Assembly: GCF_001439695.1 (NCBI RefSeq)
Contig: NZ_JYLL01000004.1
Location: forward strand, 248,001 to 312,000
DNA length: 64,000 nt
Source: Pseudomonas veronii
Lineage (GTDB): Bacteria; Pseudomonadota; Gammaproteobacteria; Pseudomonadales; Pseudomonadaceae
Direction of reading: 5' to 3'
Within the stretch, counting starts at the first letter, position 1, and each line of letters starts with the position of its first letter. The translations under genes and the position numbers were made by a program. The notes under the pieces are model-generated. The model made no database searches. It had not been told where the DNA came from and saw only the letters and a list, made by a program, of their open reading frames with translations. Positions 19,305-28,614 of the stretch are shown piece after piece.

Positions 19305-20015
19305 ATGCTCGCTCGCTGGTTACCCGCCGCCATCAATACCCGCCCTGCCGAATGGAGCCGTGCCGCGATCGGCATGGCCTTGGGCACTCTGCTCAGCGTA
19401 TGGCTCTGCGCCCAAGTGTTTGGCATGGAGGTCGCCCTGCACCTGCTCGGCCCGCTGGGCGCGTCGGCCGTGCTGCTGTTTGCCGTTTCATCCGGCGCCC
19501 TGGCCCAGCCGTGGTCGATCATCGGCAGCTACCTGTGTGCGGCCGTGGTCGCGCTGTTAGTCGCGCGGGTCCTGGGGCGCACCTTGGGCAGCGCCTGCCT
19601 GGCTGCGGGCATGACTGTGATCCTGATCTGCTGGCTGCGCTGCCTGCACCCGCCCGCGGGAGGCCTGGCGATGACGCTGGTACTGGCCGATCCGGCCTCG
19701 GCGGCGCTCGGCTGGCAGGAACTGCCGGTGGTGATGCTCGGCGCCGGAGCGTTATTGACCTGTGCACTGGCCTACAACAATGCCACCCGCACGCGCTATC
19801 CCAAAGGTGCCAGCGAGTCGCCGACAGCAATCTTTAAGGATGCCAGGGCCGCACGCGATCCGGCGATTACCGCCGCCGACCTGAAGCTGGCATTGGCCGA
19901 GATGGAACAGTTCTACGATGTGGAACCCAATGAACTGGAACAGTTGATCCACGCCGCAGAAACCCACGCGCGCCGCCGCAGTATCGGTGAGGTACTGGCA
20001 AGCCGTGTCAATTGA
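19305..20015 (+). CDS. HPP-family membrane protein
   Basis: A 236-residue protein with four to five membrane helices in its first 160 residues and the signature CLHPPAGG motif of HPP-domain proteins, followed by a soluble acidic C-terminal tail. Some HPP proteins transport nitrite in plants and cyanobacteria; the bacterial role is mostly unassigned. The open frame extends upstream to 18918 inside the preceding gene, but ATG 19305 has GGAAG nearby and begins just before the first helix. Confidence 0.8.
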   Translation: MLARWLPAAINTRPAEWSRAAIGMALGTLLSVWLCAQVFGMEVALHLLGPLGASAVLLFAVSSGALAQPWSIIGSYLCAAVVALLVARVLGRTLGSACLAAGMTVILICWLRCLHPPAGGLAMTLVLADPASAALGWQELPVVMLGAGALLTCALAYNNATRTRYPKGASESPTAIFKDARAARDPAITAADLKLALAEMEQFYDVEPNELEQLIHAAETHARRRSIGEVLASRVN

Positions 20016-20167
20016 GCCCGTGCATGGCGCACGACGAGTGGCGTGTCCACAGAGTTGCGACGCAGTACACGGCGGCTAAAGTTCTAACTATGTCAGTGGT
20101 TCACTTGAGGTCTGGAACGCCGTAACCCAGTAGCGAAGACATGCAGAGTCTGGCTGAGGGTTACGGT

Positions 20168-21766
20168 ATGAACGAATGTCTGCAACACCTGCTTCGCACC
20201 CCGTTATTTGCTGCTCGAGAACGTCACCACCTCCCCCTCAGGGCCTACATGGACCTGACCATCAGGCGTATGCACGCCATTTTCAATGCCGGAGTGATCA
20301 ACAATGACATGTGGCTCGGCCAACCGGACGAATCACATTTCAGGGCGCTGTGCGAACAGATCGGCGTGATCGGCGCCTACGATTACGCACTGTATTCCTC
20401 GCTGGTCGACCACATGATTGCCGCCAACGCCTTACTGACCCAGGGCAGCCCGGAGCAAGTGGCGCGCTACCGCGATGAAGTCATTCAGATGCGCGCTGTG
20501 TATGCCTTTGGCTGCACTGAAATCGCCAGCGGCACCGACGTGCGTAACCTCAAGACGACCGTTACCTACGATCCTGCCCGGCACTGCCTGGTGCTCGACT
20601 CACCGTGCGCCGGCGCCTGTAAATACTGGATCGGCAACAGTTTGTATGCTGCCCAGGTGGCGATGGTACTCGCGCGATTGCAGGTCAATGGCGAAGACCA
20701 GGGGCACCACTGGTTTCGCGTGGTGATTCGCGACGCGGAGAACGGCCCGTTGCGCCCGGGTGTCAAGGTCATGGCTTGCGACCCCAAGGGCGGCATTCAC
20801 GCCAATCAGGTCGGCGGTTTGCGCTTTTGCCAGATGCAGCTGGACACCGACGCCTTGTTGCAACGCCACGCCAGGTTTACCCGCAACGGCCAGTTCGTCA
20901 GCGACCTGCCCAAAAACGAACGTTTTATCAATGCACTGGAGACATTCCTTCAGGAGCGCCTGCTGTTGATGGCCGCCTCGCGCCTTGGTGCAGGATTGAG
21001 CGCGCACCTGGCCTATCAATTCGCCCGCCACCGCCTGACACAGGCCGGCCCGCTACTGGGCAACCCGCTGTTTCGCCAGCGCTTGTACAACGTCCAGCTC
21101 AAGGCATTGGCCCTCAAGTATCTTGAGCAAGCCATCCTCGAACGCTTCGAAGCGCAATGGCCGCAGACCGAACGGCGTAAAGACCTGCACATTCTCGCGG
21201 CATTAAGCAAATGCATCGGCACCTGGATGGGCCTGGAAGTGATCGCCCAGTGCCGTGAGTTGTGTGGTTCACAAGGGTTTCACCACTACAACCAGATCGT
21301 CACCCTGCGCATGGACTTCGAGATCAGCCCGACATTCGCCGGGGACAACAGCGTGATGGCCTACCAAGTGATCAAGGATGCGCTGTCCCGTCCGCGATTT
21401 GACCGGGTCGCGCCCTGTAACCCGGGCCAGGCAATCGAGCGGAGCATTGTCCGGCAGTGCCGAGACGCCGGTGATTTTTCCCACCCGCAAGCGGTGGGGC
21501 TGACTTACGCCCGCGCCCTCGATCTGATCATTCAGGCGCTCGAAGGCCAGCCGCTCGAACCGGGCCTGCTGCGCGACTTGATCGCAGTGTTTGTCGCCTA
21601 TTTGCACCGCTGGGGGCTCGCTCACGATGACGAACCGTGCGCCAGCATTGCGCGCATTGCCTGGCTCGGCGACTGGCTGAAGCCGCCTGACGAGCTGGTC
21701 GACGCGCCTATCGCGAAAGCCGACTACATCCAGCAGTTCACCCGCGCATTGTATGAGGATCAATAA
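20168..21766 (+). CDS. Acyl-CoA oxidase/dehydrogenase-like flavoprotein
   Basis: A 532-residue protein of the acyl-CoA oxidase/dehydrogenase superfamily. The segment FGCTEIASGTDVRNLKTTVTYD aligns with the acyl-CoA oxidase FAD-binding motif (T-E-x-x-x-G-[ST]-[DN]-V), and the C-terminal half is helical, ending in a C-domain longer than in simple dehydrogenases. It would introduce a 2,3-double bond in an acyl-CoA, possibly with oxygen as acceptor. The start is chosen at ATG 20168 (AGGG 7 bases upstream); ATG 20141 is 27 bases earlier with a poorly spaced site. It is the first gene of a three-gene operon with a P450-RidA fusion and a hydrolase. The substrate is unknown. Confidence 0.8.
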   Translation: MNECLQHLLRTPLFAARERHHLPLRAYMDLTIRRMHAIFNAGVINNDMWLGQPDESHFRALCEQIGVIGAYDYALYSSLVDHMIAANALLTQGSPEQVARYRDEVIQMRAVYAFGCTEIASGTDVRNLKTTVTYDPARHCLVLDSPCAGACKYWIGNSLYAAQVAMVLARLQVNGEDQGHHWFRVVIRDAENGPLRPGVKVMACDPKGGIHANQVGGLRFCQMQLDTDALLQRHARFTRNGQFVSDLPKNERFINALETFLQERLLLMAASRLGAGLSAHLAYQFARHRLTQAGPLLGNPLFRQRLYNVQLKALALKYLEQAILERFEAQWPQTERRKDLHILAALSKCIGTWMGLEVIAQCRELCGSQGFHHYNQIVTLRMDFEISPTFAGDNSVMAYQVIKDALSRPRFDRVAPCNPGQAIERSIVRQCRDAGDFSHPQAVGLTYARALDLIIQALEGQPLEPGLLRDLIAVFVAYLHRWGLAHDDEPCASIARIAWLGDWLKPPDELVDAPIAKADYIQQFTRALYEDQ

Positions 21767-21768
21767 CC

Positions 21769-23394
21769 ATGAACCCTCAAGGCAAACCCGACTTCCGCGA
21801 CCCCGACACGGTTCGCGATCCCTACCCGGCCTACGCGTTTCTACGCACCCATCATCCCGTGTATTGGAGTTCCCAGCACAAGGCGTGGATGCTGACTCGC
21901 TTCGATGACGTCTTCAAGGCGCAAAGCGACGCCGCGCGCTACTCCTCGGATCGGATACGCCAGTTGGTAAACGCGCAACTGCCGCCCGAAAAACGCGCGA
22001 TGTACGAGCCCTTTATTGAAAAAGCATCGCGCTGGATGTACGCCCAGGATGGCAAAGTCCATGAGGCCAGCCGCCATCTGCTCGGCCGCGCATTCACGCC
22101 GCGCTCGATTGAAGCGCTGCGGGCAAACATCCAGGCGGTTACCGATGAACTCCTCGCCACAGTGGGCCCTTCCGCCGAACTGATGAGCCGCCTGTTCAAT
22201 CAGGTGCCGGCCAGAGTGCTGGCGATGCTCTACGGCATCCCCAAAAAAGATGCGCTCAAGCTGCGGCGCTGGACCGATGTGATCCTGATGTTTCTGGTCG
22301 GCAACCTTGACCCGGCGAATACTCCCGGCGCCGCCGCGCAAGGCCTGGAGGAGATGTATGCGTACTTCGGCAACCTGATCGAGCGACGCCGACAGGCCCC
22401 GCGTGACGACTTGGTCAGCCGTGTCATTGCCGCCGCCGGCCCCGACACGAGCACAGACGATCTGCTGGCCCAGGTGGCCTTTGTTCTGGTGGCTGGCTAC
22501 ACCACCAGCGCCGATATGCTGGGCATCGGCCTGTGGTACTTGTTGACCAACCCTGCCCAGTTGAACGCACTGCTGGCCGATGGTTCGTTGATGAAACCCG
22601 CGATCGAAGAAATGCTGCGCATTGATCCGTCGGGGCAGTTCAGCCATCGCGTCGTGACGCAAGATATCGAGCTCAGAGGCCAGACCCTGCGCAAAGGCGA
22701 TCTGGTGTACCTGATACGTGCCGCTGCCAACCGCGACCCGGAGCACTTCGCCGACCCGGACCGCTTCAACATTCAACGCGCGAAAAACGACCACCTGGCC
22801 TTTGGCCGTGGCGTGCATTTCTGTCTGGGCCCGGCGCTGTTCCGGCTGGAGGCCGAGGTGGTGTTCAGCAGCCTGCTCAAGCGCTTCCCGAACCTGCGCC
22901 TGCAGGAGAAAAAGCCGCCGGTGTGGCGTACCAGTAACCTGCAGTTCCGCGGCTTGAAGACCCTCCACGTCGAACTTGAACCGATTCCAAAGGGCGCATC
23001 GATCCAGCGCTGCTTTTCCGCCGCCCCCTGGGAGAAAAATGGCGGTTACTGCCGTGCCTTGCGCGTCGGTGAAACCATCGTCACCAGTGGCACGGTAGCC
23101 TTCGACGAGCAGGGCAACCCCTACGCCAGCGACGATGTGTACTTACAGACCCGTCGCTGCCTGGAAATCATCGAAGCGGCGCTTAAACGGCTGGGCACCG
23201 ATCGCACCCGAGTGATTGCCACACGCATGTACACCACCAACGTGAAGTGGTGGCCGCAAATCGCCCAAGCGCATAAGGAGTTTTTCGAGGGCTGCGAACC
23301 GACCACCATGTTGTTGGGCGTCAAGGCGCTGATAACCCCGGACTACCTGGTGGAAATCGAAGCCCAGGCACAGGCACCGGAGGCCAGGCCATGA
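21769..23394 (+). CDS. Cytochrome P450 fused to a C-terminal RidA/YjgF-like domain
   Basis: One uninterrupted 541-residue frame. Residues 1-405 are a bacterial class P450: ExxR at E281-R284, and the heme loop FGRGVHFCLG with the thiolate Cys352. The I-helix reads AGYTTS (242-247), so the usual acidic residue before the catalytic Thr is Thr245. Residues about 414-536 are a RidA/YjgF-family domain (GETIVTSGTVAFDEQG ... LVEIEAQA). The Arg that defines imine-deaminase RidA proteins aligns with a Leu, so ordinary 2-aminoacrylate deaminase activity is unlikely. It starts 2 bases after the oxidase stop and overlaps the hydrolase by ATGA. I know of no characterised P450-RidA fusion; redox partners are not encoded nearby. 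Confidence 0.88.
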   Translation: MNPQGKPDFRDPDTVRDPYPAYAFLRTHHPVYWSSQHKAWMLTRFDDVFKAQSDAARYSSDRIRQLVNAQLPPEKRAMYEPFIEKASRWMYAQDGKVHEASRHLLGRAFTPRSIEALRANIQAVTDELLATVGPSAELMSRLFNQVPARVLAMLYGIPKKDALKLRRWTDVILMFLVGNLDPANTPGAAAQGLEEMYAYFGNLIERRRQAPRDDLVSRVIAAAGPDTSTDDLLAQVAFVLVAGYTTSADMLGIGLWYLLTNPAQLNALLADGSLMKPAIEEMLRIDPSGQFSHRVVTQDIELRGQTLRKGDLVYLIRAAANRDPEHFADPDRFNIQRAKNDHLAFGRGVHFCLGPALFRLEAEVVFSSLLKRFPNLRLQEKKPPVWRTSNLQFRGLKTLHVELEPIPKGASIQRCFSAAPWEKNGGYCRALRVGETIVTSGTVAFDEQGNPYASDDVYLQTRRCLEIIEAALKRLGTDRTRVIATRMYTTNVKWWPQIAQAHKEFFEGCEPTTMLLGVKALITPDYLVEIEAQAQAPEARP

Positions 23395-24236
23395 GCCCCG
23401 AGCAGGCACGTCGGGAAGTGCGTGATGCGGTGGTGATGGATGTCAGCGACCTGACCCTGGCCACACCGGGGCAGCCGGTGGCCGTGAGGCTGTACCGGCC
23501 GGCCCGTCCTGCGCCGGCAGCGGTGCTGATGTATTTCCATGGCGGCGGCTGGGTCACAGGCGACCTCGATACCCACGACAGCTTTTGCCGGGTGATGGCG
23601 GAGTGGGCCGGCTGCGCCGTGGTGGCGGTGGACTACCCGAGGCCACCGGAACAACGCTTCCCCGCCGCGGTAAAAAGCTGTTACGCCGCCACGGTCTGGA
23701 TCGCCCGCCACGGTGCCAGCCTGGGCTTGGACACTCGGCGTATCGCCGTGGCGGGCGGTGGCTCGGGCGGCGGGCTTGCCGCGGTGATCGGCCAAATGGC
23801 CAGGGACCTGGGCGAGGCGCACATCGGTTTTCAATTACTGCTCTACCCGCTTCTCGACTGCCTGGCGCGCAATCGTTCCCGACATGACTTCGCCACAGGC
23901 TTCGGGCTGACGGCCGAATTGCTGGAGTGGTACGTGAGCCACTACGTACCCGCCGATACGCCGCGGGCGCATCCTTGGCTTTCACCCGCCCGCGATCCGT
24001 GCCTGCAGGGCTTGCCTGCGGCCTTGATCATCACCGCCGGCTGCGATCCGCTGCGCGATGAAGGGCGCGCCTTCGCGCGACGCTTGAAAACCGCCGGGGT
24101 GCCGGTGCGGCACAAAGAGTACCCAGGCATGCGCCACGGGTTTATCAACCACCCCGCTGCCGAGCCTGCGGCCAGGCGGGCCGTGCTGCTCTGCGCCGAG
24201 GCTCTGGCCGGCTATTTTCATCCTTCGGCGGCCTGA
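23391..24236 (+). CDS. Alpha/beta hydrolase, hormone-sensitive-lipase (acetyl-hydrolase) family
   Basis: A 281-residue esterase-like protein. The oxyanion-hole motif HGGGW begins at H50, and a full triad is present as S125 in GGGSGGG, D219 in GCDPLRDEG, and H249 in GMRHGF. The nucleophile elbow is unusual, because the family normally has GDSAGG. The N-terminal cap is short. It probably hydrolyses an ester or thioester made or used by the two preceding enzymes (inference from the tight operon). It overlaps the P450 gene by 4 bases. Confidence 0.85.
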   Translation: MSPEQARREVRDAVVMDVSDLTLATPGQPVAVRLYRPARPAPAAVLMYFHGGGWVTGDLDTHDSFCRVMAEWAGCAVVAVDYPRPPEQRFPAAVKSCYAATVWIARHGASLGLDTRRIAVAGGGSGGGLAAVIGQMARDLGEAHIGFQLLLYPLLDCLARNRSRHDFATGFGLTAELLEWYVSHYVPADTPRAHPWLSPARDPCLQGLPAALIITAGCDPLRDEGRAFARRLKTAGVPVRHKEYPGMRHGFINHPAAEPAARRAVLLCAEALAGYFHPSAA

Positions 24237-24281
24237 TCGCCGGTTCTGCATAAATGCAAAAACGACCTGCATGATTCCGGG

Positions 24282-24311
24282 TTGTACTGGGCAAATTTGC
24301 ACTGGTACGAT
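24282..24311 (+). promoter_or_regulatory. Candidate sigma-70 promoter with internal palindrome for the acyl-CoA operon
   Basis: TTGTAC (24282-24287) and TACGAT (24306-24311) are separated by 18 bases and lie 60 bases before the next start. The spacer holds the perfect palindrome GCAAATTTGC (24291-24300), a plausible repressor site. Both hexamers are imperfect matches to consensus. Confidence 0.4.
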
Positions 24312-24370
24312 CGCGGGAGCGTTCGTCCCCGAACATATTGATAAAGAACAATAAAAGCAGGGAGTTACAG

Positions 24371-25474
24371 ATGACTGCTCAGGTTTCATCCGAGGCAAGC
24401 CACGCCGACAGGCTTCAGCAAGAGGTTCTGGCCGACGTTCGCAACCATATTGGCCACCTTACCCTCAATCGCCCCGCCGGCTTGAACGCCATCACCCTGA
24501 ACATGGTTCGCAGCCTGACCGAACAGTTACAGGCTTGGGCAGACGATCCCCAGGTGTACGCCGTGGTCCTACGCGGTGCCGGTGAAAAAGCCTTCTGCGC
24601 CGGCGGCGATATTCGCTCGCTTTACGACAGCTTCAAGAACGGCGACAGCCTGCACCAGGATTTCTTCGTCGAGGAATACGCCCTCGACCTGTCCATCCAC
24701 CATTACCGCAAACCGATACTGGCCCTGATGGACGGTTTTGTCCTAGGCGGCGGCATGGGCCTGGTGCAAGGCGCGGATCTGCGCGTGGTCACCGAACGCA
24801 GCCGCCTGGCGATGCCGGAAGTGGCGATCGGTTACTTCCCCGACGTCGGCGGCAGCTACTTCCTGCCGCGCATTCCTGGCGAACTGGGCATTTATCTGGG
24901 CGTTACCGGCGTGCAGATTCGCGCGGCCGATGCGCTGTACTGCGGGCTGGCGGACTGGTACCTGGACAGCACCAAGCTGGCCGACCTCGACCAGAAACTC
25001 GATCAACTGCAATGGCAAGACTCCCCTCTCAAGGACCTGCAAGGCGTGTTGGCCAAGCTGGCCGTGCAACAACTGCCGGACGCCCCGCTCGCCGCCTTGC
25101 GCCCCGCCATCGATCATTTCTTTGCCTTGCCGGACGTGCCGAGCATTGTCGAACAACTGCAGCAAGTAACGGTTGCCAACAGCCATGAATGGGCGCTGAC
25201 CACGGCCAACCTGATGCAAACCCGTTCGCCGCTGGCCATGGCCGTGACCCTGGAAATGCTGCGGCGCGGGCGCCGTTTGCGGCTGGAGCAGTGTTTCGCC
25301 CTGGAACTGCATCTGGATCGCCAGTGGTTCGAGCGTGGCGACCTGATTGAAGGCGTCCGCGCCCTGATCATCGACAAGGACAAGAGCCCGCGCTGGAACC
25401 CGTCGACGCTCCATGGACTGGACCCGAGCCACGTGGAAAGCTTCTTCCACAACTTCACGCAGGTTGCGAGATAA
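24371..25474 (+). CDS. Enoyl-CoA hydratase/isomerase family protein, 3-hydroxyisobutyryl-CoA hydrolase type
   Basis: A 367-residue crotonase-fold protein with FCAGGDIRSLYD (oxyanion loop) and GFVLGGGMGL. The extended C-terminal half (DKDKSPRWNPSTL) is specific to the HIBCH group rather than to 260-residue hydratases. The hydrolase-type glutamate lies in RLAMPEVAIGYFPDVGGSY. It would release 3-hydroxyisobutyrate (valine pathway) from its CoA ester, or act on a similar thioester. The start is ATG 24371 with GGGAG 7 bases upstream. It is followed 4 bases later by an acyl-CoA dehydrogenase. Confidence 0.85.
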   Translation: MTAQVSSEASHADRLQQEVLADVRNHIGHLTLNRPAGLNAITLNMVRSLTEQLQAWADDPQVYAVVLRGAGEKAFCAGGDIRSLYDSFKNGDSLHQDFFVEEYALDLSIHHYRKPILALMDGFVLGGGMGLVQGADLRVVTERSRLAMPEVAIGYFPDVGGSYFLPRIPGELGIYLGVTGVQIRAADALYCGLADWYLDSTKLADLDQKLDQLQWQDSPLKDLQGVLAKLAVQQLPDAPLAALRPAIDHFFALPDVPSIVEQLQQVTVANSHEWALTTANLMQTRSPLAMAVTLEMLRRGRRLRLEQCFALELHLDRQWFERGDLIEGVRALIIDKDKSPRWNPSTLHGLDPSHVESFFHNFTQVAR

Positions 25475-25477
25475 GCC

Positions 25478-26629
25478 ATGCAAGATATTGAATATACTGA
25501 AGAACAGATCATGATTCGCGACATGGCGCGCGACTTTGCCCGTGGCGAAATCGCCCCTCACGCCCAGGCCTGGGAAAAAGCCGGCTGGATCGATGATGCC
25601 CTGGTGGCGAAGATGGGCGAACTGGGCCTGCTGGGCATGGTGGTGCCGGAAGAATGGGGCGGCACCTATGTCGATTACGTGGCATATGCCTTGGCCGTGG
25701 AAGAGATTTCCGCCGGCGACGGTGCCACAGGCGCCCTGATGAGTATCCATAATTCAGTGGGTTGCGGGCCAATCCTCAACTACGGCACACCTGAACAGAA
25801 ACAAACCTGGCTGGCCGACCTCGCCAGCGGCCAGGCCATCGGCTGCTTCTGCCTGACCGAACCGCAGGCCGGCTCCGAAGCCCACAACCTGCGTACCCGT
25901 GCCGAACTGCGCGACGGCCAGTGGGTGATCAATGGCGCCAAGCAGTTTGTCAGCAACGGCAAGCGCGCCAAGTTGGCGATTGTGTTTGCGGTGACCGATC
26001 CGGAACTGGGCAAGCGCGGCATTTCTGCCTTCCTGGTGCCGACCGACACGCCGGGGTTCGTGGTCGACCGTACCGAACACAAAATGGGCATCCGCGCCTC
26101 GGACACCTGTGCCGTCACCCTCAACCAATGCAGCGTGCCTGAGGCCAACCTGCTGGGTGAGCGCGGCAAAGGCCTGGCGATTGCGCTGTCCAACCTGGAA
26201 GGCGGGCGCATCGGCATTGCCGCTCAAGCCCTGGGCATCGCCCGTGCTGCGTTTGAAGCGGCGCTGGCGTATGCCCGTGACCGCGTGCAGTTCGACAAGG
26301 CCATCATCGAGCACCAGAGCGTGGCCAACCTGCTGGCCGACATGCAAACCCGGCTCAATGCCGCACGTTTACTGATCCTGCACGCCGCACGCCTGCGCAG
26401 TGCGGGCAAGCCGTGCCTGTCGGAAGCGTCCCAGGCCAAGCTGTTCGCCTCGGAAATGGCCGAAAAGGTCTGCTCCTCGGCGATGCAGATTCATGGCGGG
26501 TATGGGTATCTGGAGGATTATCCGGTGGAGCGCTACTACCGCGATGCGCGGATCACGCAGATCTACGAGGGCACTAGCGAGATTCAGCGGATGGTGATTG
26601 CACGGGAGCTGAAGAACTACCAGCTCTGA
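25478..26629 (+). CDS. Acyl-CoA dehydrogenase (short/branched-chain type)
   Basis: A 383-residue FAD enzyme with the complete acyl-CoA dehydrogenase layout: N-terminal helical domain, [16 protein letters not shown] flavin motif (about 125-140), and C-terminal helical domain with [23 protein letters not shown]. The base position YEGTSEIQR keeps the Glu typical of short- and branched-chain enzymes. With the HIBCH-type gene in front it suggests isobutyryl-CoA (valine) oxidation, though 2-methylbutyryl- or butyryl-CoA are alternatives. Electrons would pass to ETF. Confidence 0.88.
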   Translation: MQDIEYTEEQIMIRDMARDFARGEIAPHAQAWEKAGWIDDALVAKMGELGLLGMVVPEEWGGTYVDYVAYALAVEEISAGDGATGALMSIHNSVGCGPILNYGTPEQKQTWLADLASGQAIGCFCLTEPQAGSEAHNLRTRAELRDGQWVINGAKQFVSNGKRAKLAIVFAVTDPELGKRGISAFLVPTDTPGFVVDRTEHKMGIRASDTCAVTLNQCSVPEANLLGERGKGLAIALSNLEGGRIGIAAQALGIARAAFEAALAYARDRVQFDKAIIEHQSVANLLADMQTRLNAARLLILHAARLRSAGKPCLSEASQAKLFASEMAEKVCSSAMQIHGGYGYLEDYPVERYYRDARITQIYEGTSEIQRMVIARELKNYQL

Positions 26630-26634
26630 CTGAC

Positions 26635-26681
26635 ACGCCACACCCCCCCTGTGGGAGCGTCCCACAGGGGGGGTGTGGCGT
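26635..26681. terminator. Long perfect hairpin between convergent operons (bidirectional terminator, REP-like)
   Basis: A 22-bp perfect inverted repeat with a 3-base GCG loop sits between two convergent genes, 6 bases after one stop and 12 bases before the other. The core CCCCCCTGTGGGA resembles the CTGTGGGAGC motif of dispersed Pseudomonas repeats. A TTTATAA run follows on the plus strand. It would terminate both operons efficiently. Confidence 0.85.
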
Positions 26682-26692
26682 TTATAAGCTGC

Positions 26693-27466
26693 TTACTGGT
26701 CTTTGAATTCAGGCGCGCGCTTGGCCACAAATGCCGCCATGCCTTCCTTCTGATCCTGCGTCGCAAACGCCGCATGGAATACCCGACGCTCAAAGCGCAC
26801 GCCTTCCGACAGGCTCACTTCAAACGCCCGGTTCACGCTTTCCTTGACCATCATGCTGATCGGCACCGACTTGCCGGCAATCAGCGTGGCGACTTTCAGC
26901 GCCTCTTCGAGCAGTTCATCGGCCGGGACAATACGCGCCACGACCCCACAACGCTCGGCTTCCACCGCATCGATAAAGCGCCCGGTCAGGCACATTTCCA
27001 TGGCTTTGGCCTTGCCCACGGCGCGGGTCAGGCGCTGGGTGCCGCCCATGCCCGGCAGCACGCCGAGGTTGATTTCCGGCTGGCCGAACTTGGCGCCGTC
27101 GCCCGCCAGAATGAAGTCGCACATCAGCGCCAGCTCACAGCCGCCGCCCAGGGCGAAGCCGTTGACGGCCGCGATGATCGGCGTGCGACGGTTGGCCACG
27201 CGATCGGCTTCGCTGAACAGGTCGTCGATATAGATCCGCGGGTAGGTCAGCTCGGCCATTTCCTTGATGTCGGCGCCGGCGGCGAAGGCTTTTTTCGAGC
27301 CGGTCAGCACGATGCAGCCGATTTCAGGGTTGCGTTCCAGGGTGTCCAGCGCCTGATTCAACTCGTTGATCAGTTGTGCGTTCAACGCGTTCAGGGCTTG
27401 CGGGCGGTTGAGGGTGATCAACCCGACACGGCCCTGCACGTCGAGCAAAATAGTTTCGTAACTCAT
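26693..27466 (-). CDS. Enoyl-CoA hydratase
   Basis: A 257-residue crotonase-fold hydratase. It has the oxyanion-hole [11 protein letters not shown], the [12 protein letters not shown] helix, and the [16 protein letters not shown] segment with the catalytic Glu pair in the normal places. It hydrates 2-enoyl-CoA (tiglyl-, methacrylyl- or crotonyl-CoA). It is the last gene of a five-gene minus-strand operon (ligase, 3-hydroxyacyl dehydrogenase, thiolase, acyl-CoA dehydrogenase, hydratase), 11 bases after the dehydrogenase. Confidence 0.9.
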   Translation of the reverse strand: MSYETILLDVQGRVGLITLNRPQALNALNAQLINELNQALDTLERNPEIGCIVLTGSKKAFAAGADIKEMAELTYPRIYIDDLFSEADRVANRRTPIIAAVNGFALGGGCELALMCDFILAGDGAKFGQPEINLGVLPGMGGTQRLTRAVGKAKAMEMCLTGRFIDAVEAERCGVVARIVPADELLEEALKVATLIAGKSVPISMMVKESVNRAFEVSLSEGVRFERRVFHAAFATQDQKEGMAAFVAKRAPEFKDQ

Positions 27467-27477
27467 ATAGTGGCTCC

Positions 27478-28611
27478 TTAAAGATTGCGTGAGATGACCA
27501 TGCGCTGAATATCGCTGGTGCCTTCGTAAATCTGGCAGACCCGCACATCGCGGTAGATCCGCTCCAAGGGGAAGTCGCTCAGGTAACCGTAACCGCCCAA
27601 GGTTTGCAAGGCGGCAGAGCAGACTTTCTCGGCCATTTCCGAGGCGAACAGCTTGGCCATGGACGCCTCGACCAGCGCCGGTTTGCCGCTGTCGCGCAGG
27701 GCGGCGGCGTAATGCACCATTTGCCGCGCGACGGCGATTTGCGTGGCCATGTCCGCCAGGCGGAAGGCCACGGCCTGGTGTTCGATCAAGGTTTTGCCAA
27801 AACTTTCGCGCTCGCGGGCATAGTCGCGCGCCGCTTCAAAGGCGGCGCGGGCCATGCCCACCGATTGCGAGGCAATGCCGACCCGCCCGCCTTCGAGGTT
27901 GGCCAGGGCGATGCGGTAGCCTTCGCCCTCCTCCCCCAGACGATTGGCGAGCGGCACCTTGACGTCTTCGAACAGGATCTGGCAAGTGTCCGACGCATGC
28001 TGGCCCAGCTTGTCCTCGACCCGCGCCACCGTGTAGCCCGGCGAATTCGTCGGCACGATAAACGCGCTGATGCCGCGCTTGCCCGCGGCCGGGTCGGTGA
28101 CGGCAAACACAATCACGATGCCGGCGTTTTGCCCGGAGGTGATGAATTGTTTGCAGCCGTTCAACACATAGTGGTCGCCTTCGCGGCGCGCACGGGTTTT
28201 CAGGCTGCTGGCATCGGAACCGGCCTGCGGCTCGGTCAACGCGAAGGCGCCGAGCATCGCGCCGCTGGCCAGGGGCTTGAGGAACTGCTCTTTCTGCTGA
28301 TCGTTGCCGAACGTGAGGATCGGCACGCAGCCCACCGAGTTGTGTACGCTCATGATGGTCGAGCAGGCCCCGTCGCCGGCGGCGATTTCTTCCAGGGCCA
28401 TGGCGTAGGCCAGGTAGCCGGTGTCGCAACCGCCCCACTGTTCCGGCACCAGCATGCCGAAGAAGCCCAGTTCGGCCATTTCGCCGATGGCCTCCTTGGG
28501 AAAGCGGTGCTCGCGGTCCCATTCGGCCGCGAACGGTTTCAGGCGTTCCTGGGCGAATTGTCGGGCCGCGTCGCTGATTTGCAGTTGTTCGTCATTGGGC
28601 AGCATGTTCAA
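27478..28611 (-). CDS. Acyl-CoA dehydrogenase
   Basis: A 377-residue FAD-dependent dehydrogenase, paralogous to the one at 25478. It contains [16 protein letters not shown] (flavin loop), [21 protein letters not shown], and YEGTSDIQR with the catalytic Glu. With a 3-hydroxyacyl-CoA dehydrogenase and thiolase in the same operon it fits beta-oxidation of 2-methylbutyryl-CoA (isoleucine) or another short chain. The thiolase lies 3 bases upstream. Confidence 0.9.
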   Translation of the reverse strand: MNMLPNDEQLQISDAARQFAQERLKPFAAEWDREHRFPKEAIGEMAELGFFGMLVPEQWGGCDTGYLAYAMALEEIAAGDGACSTIMSVHNSVGCVPILTFGNDQQKEQFLKPLASGAMLGAFALTEPQAGSDASSLKTRARREGDHYVLNGCKQFITSGQNAGIVIVFAVTDPAAGKRGISAFIVPTNSPGYTVARVEDKLGQHASDTCQILFEDVKVPLANRLGEEGEGYRIALANLEGGRVGIASQSVGMARAAFEAARDYARERESFGKTLIEHQAVAFRLADMATQIAVARQMVHYAAALRDSGKPALVEASMAKLFASEMAEKVCSAALQTLGGYGYLSDFPLERIYRDVRVCQIYEGTSDIQRMVISRNL

Positions 28612-28614
28612 TCC

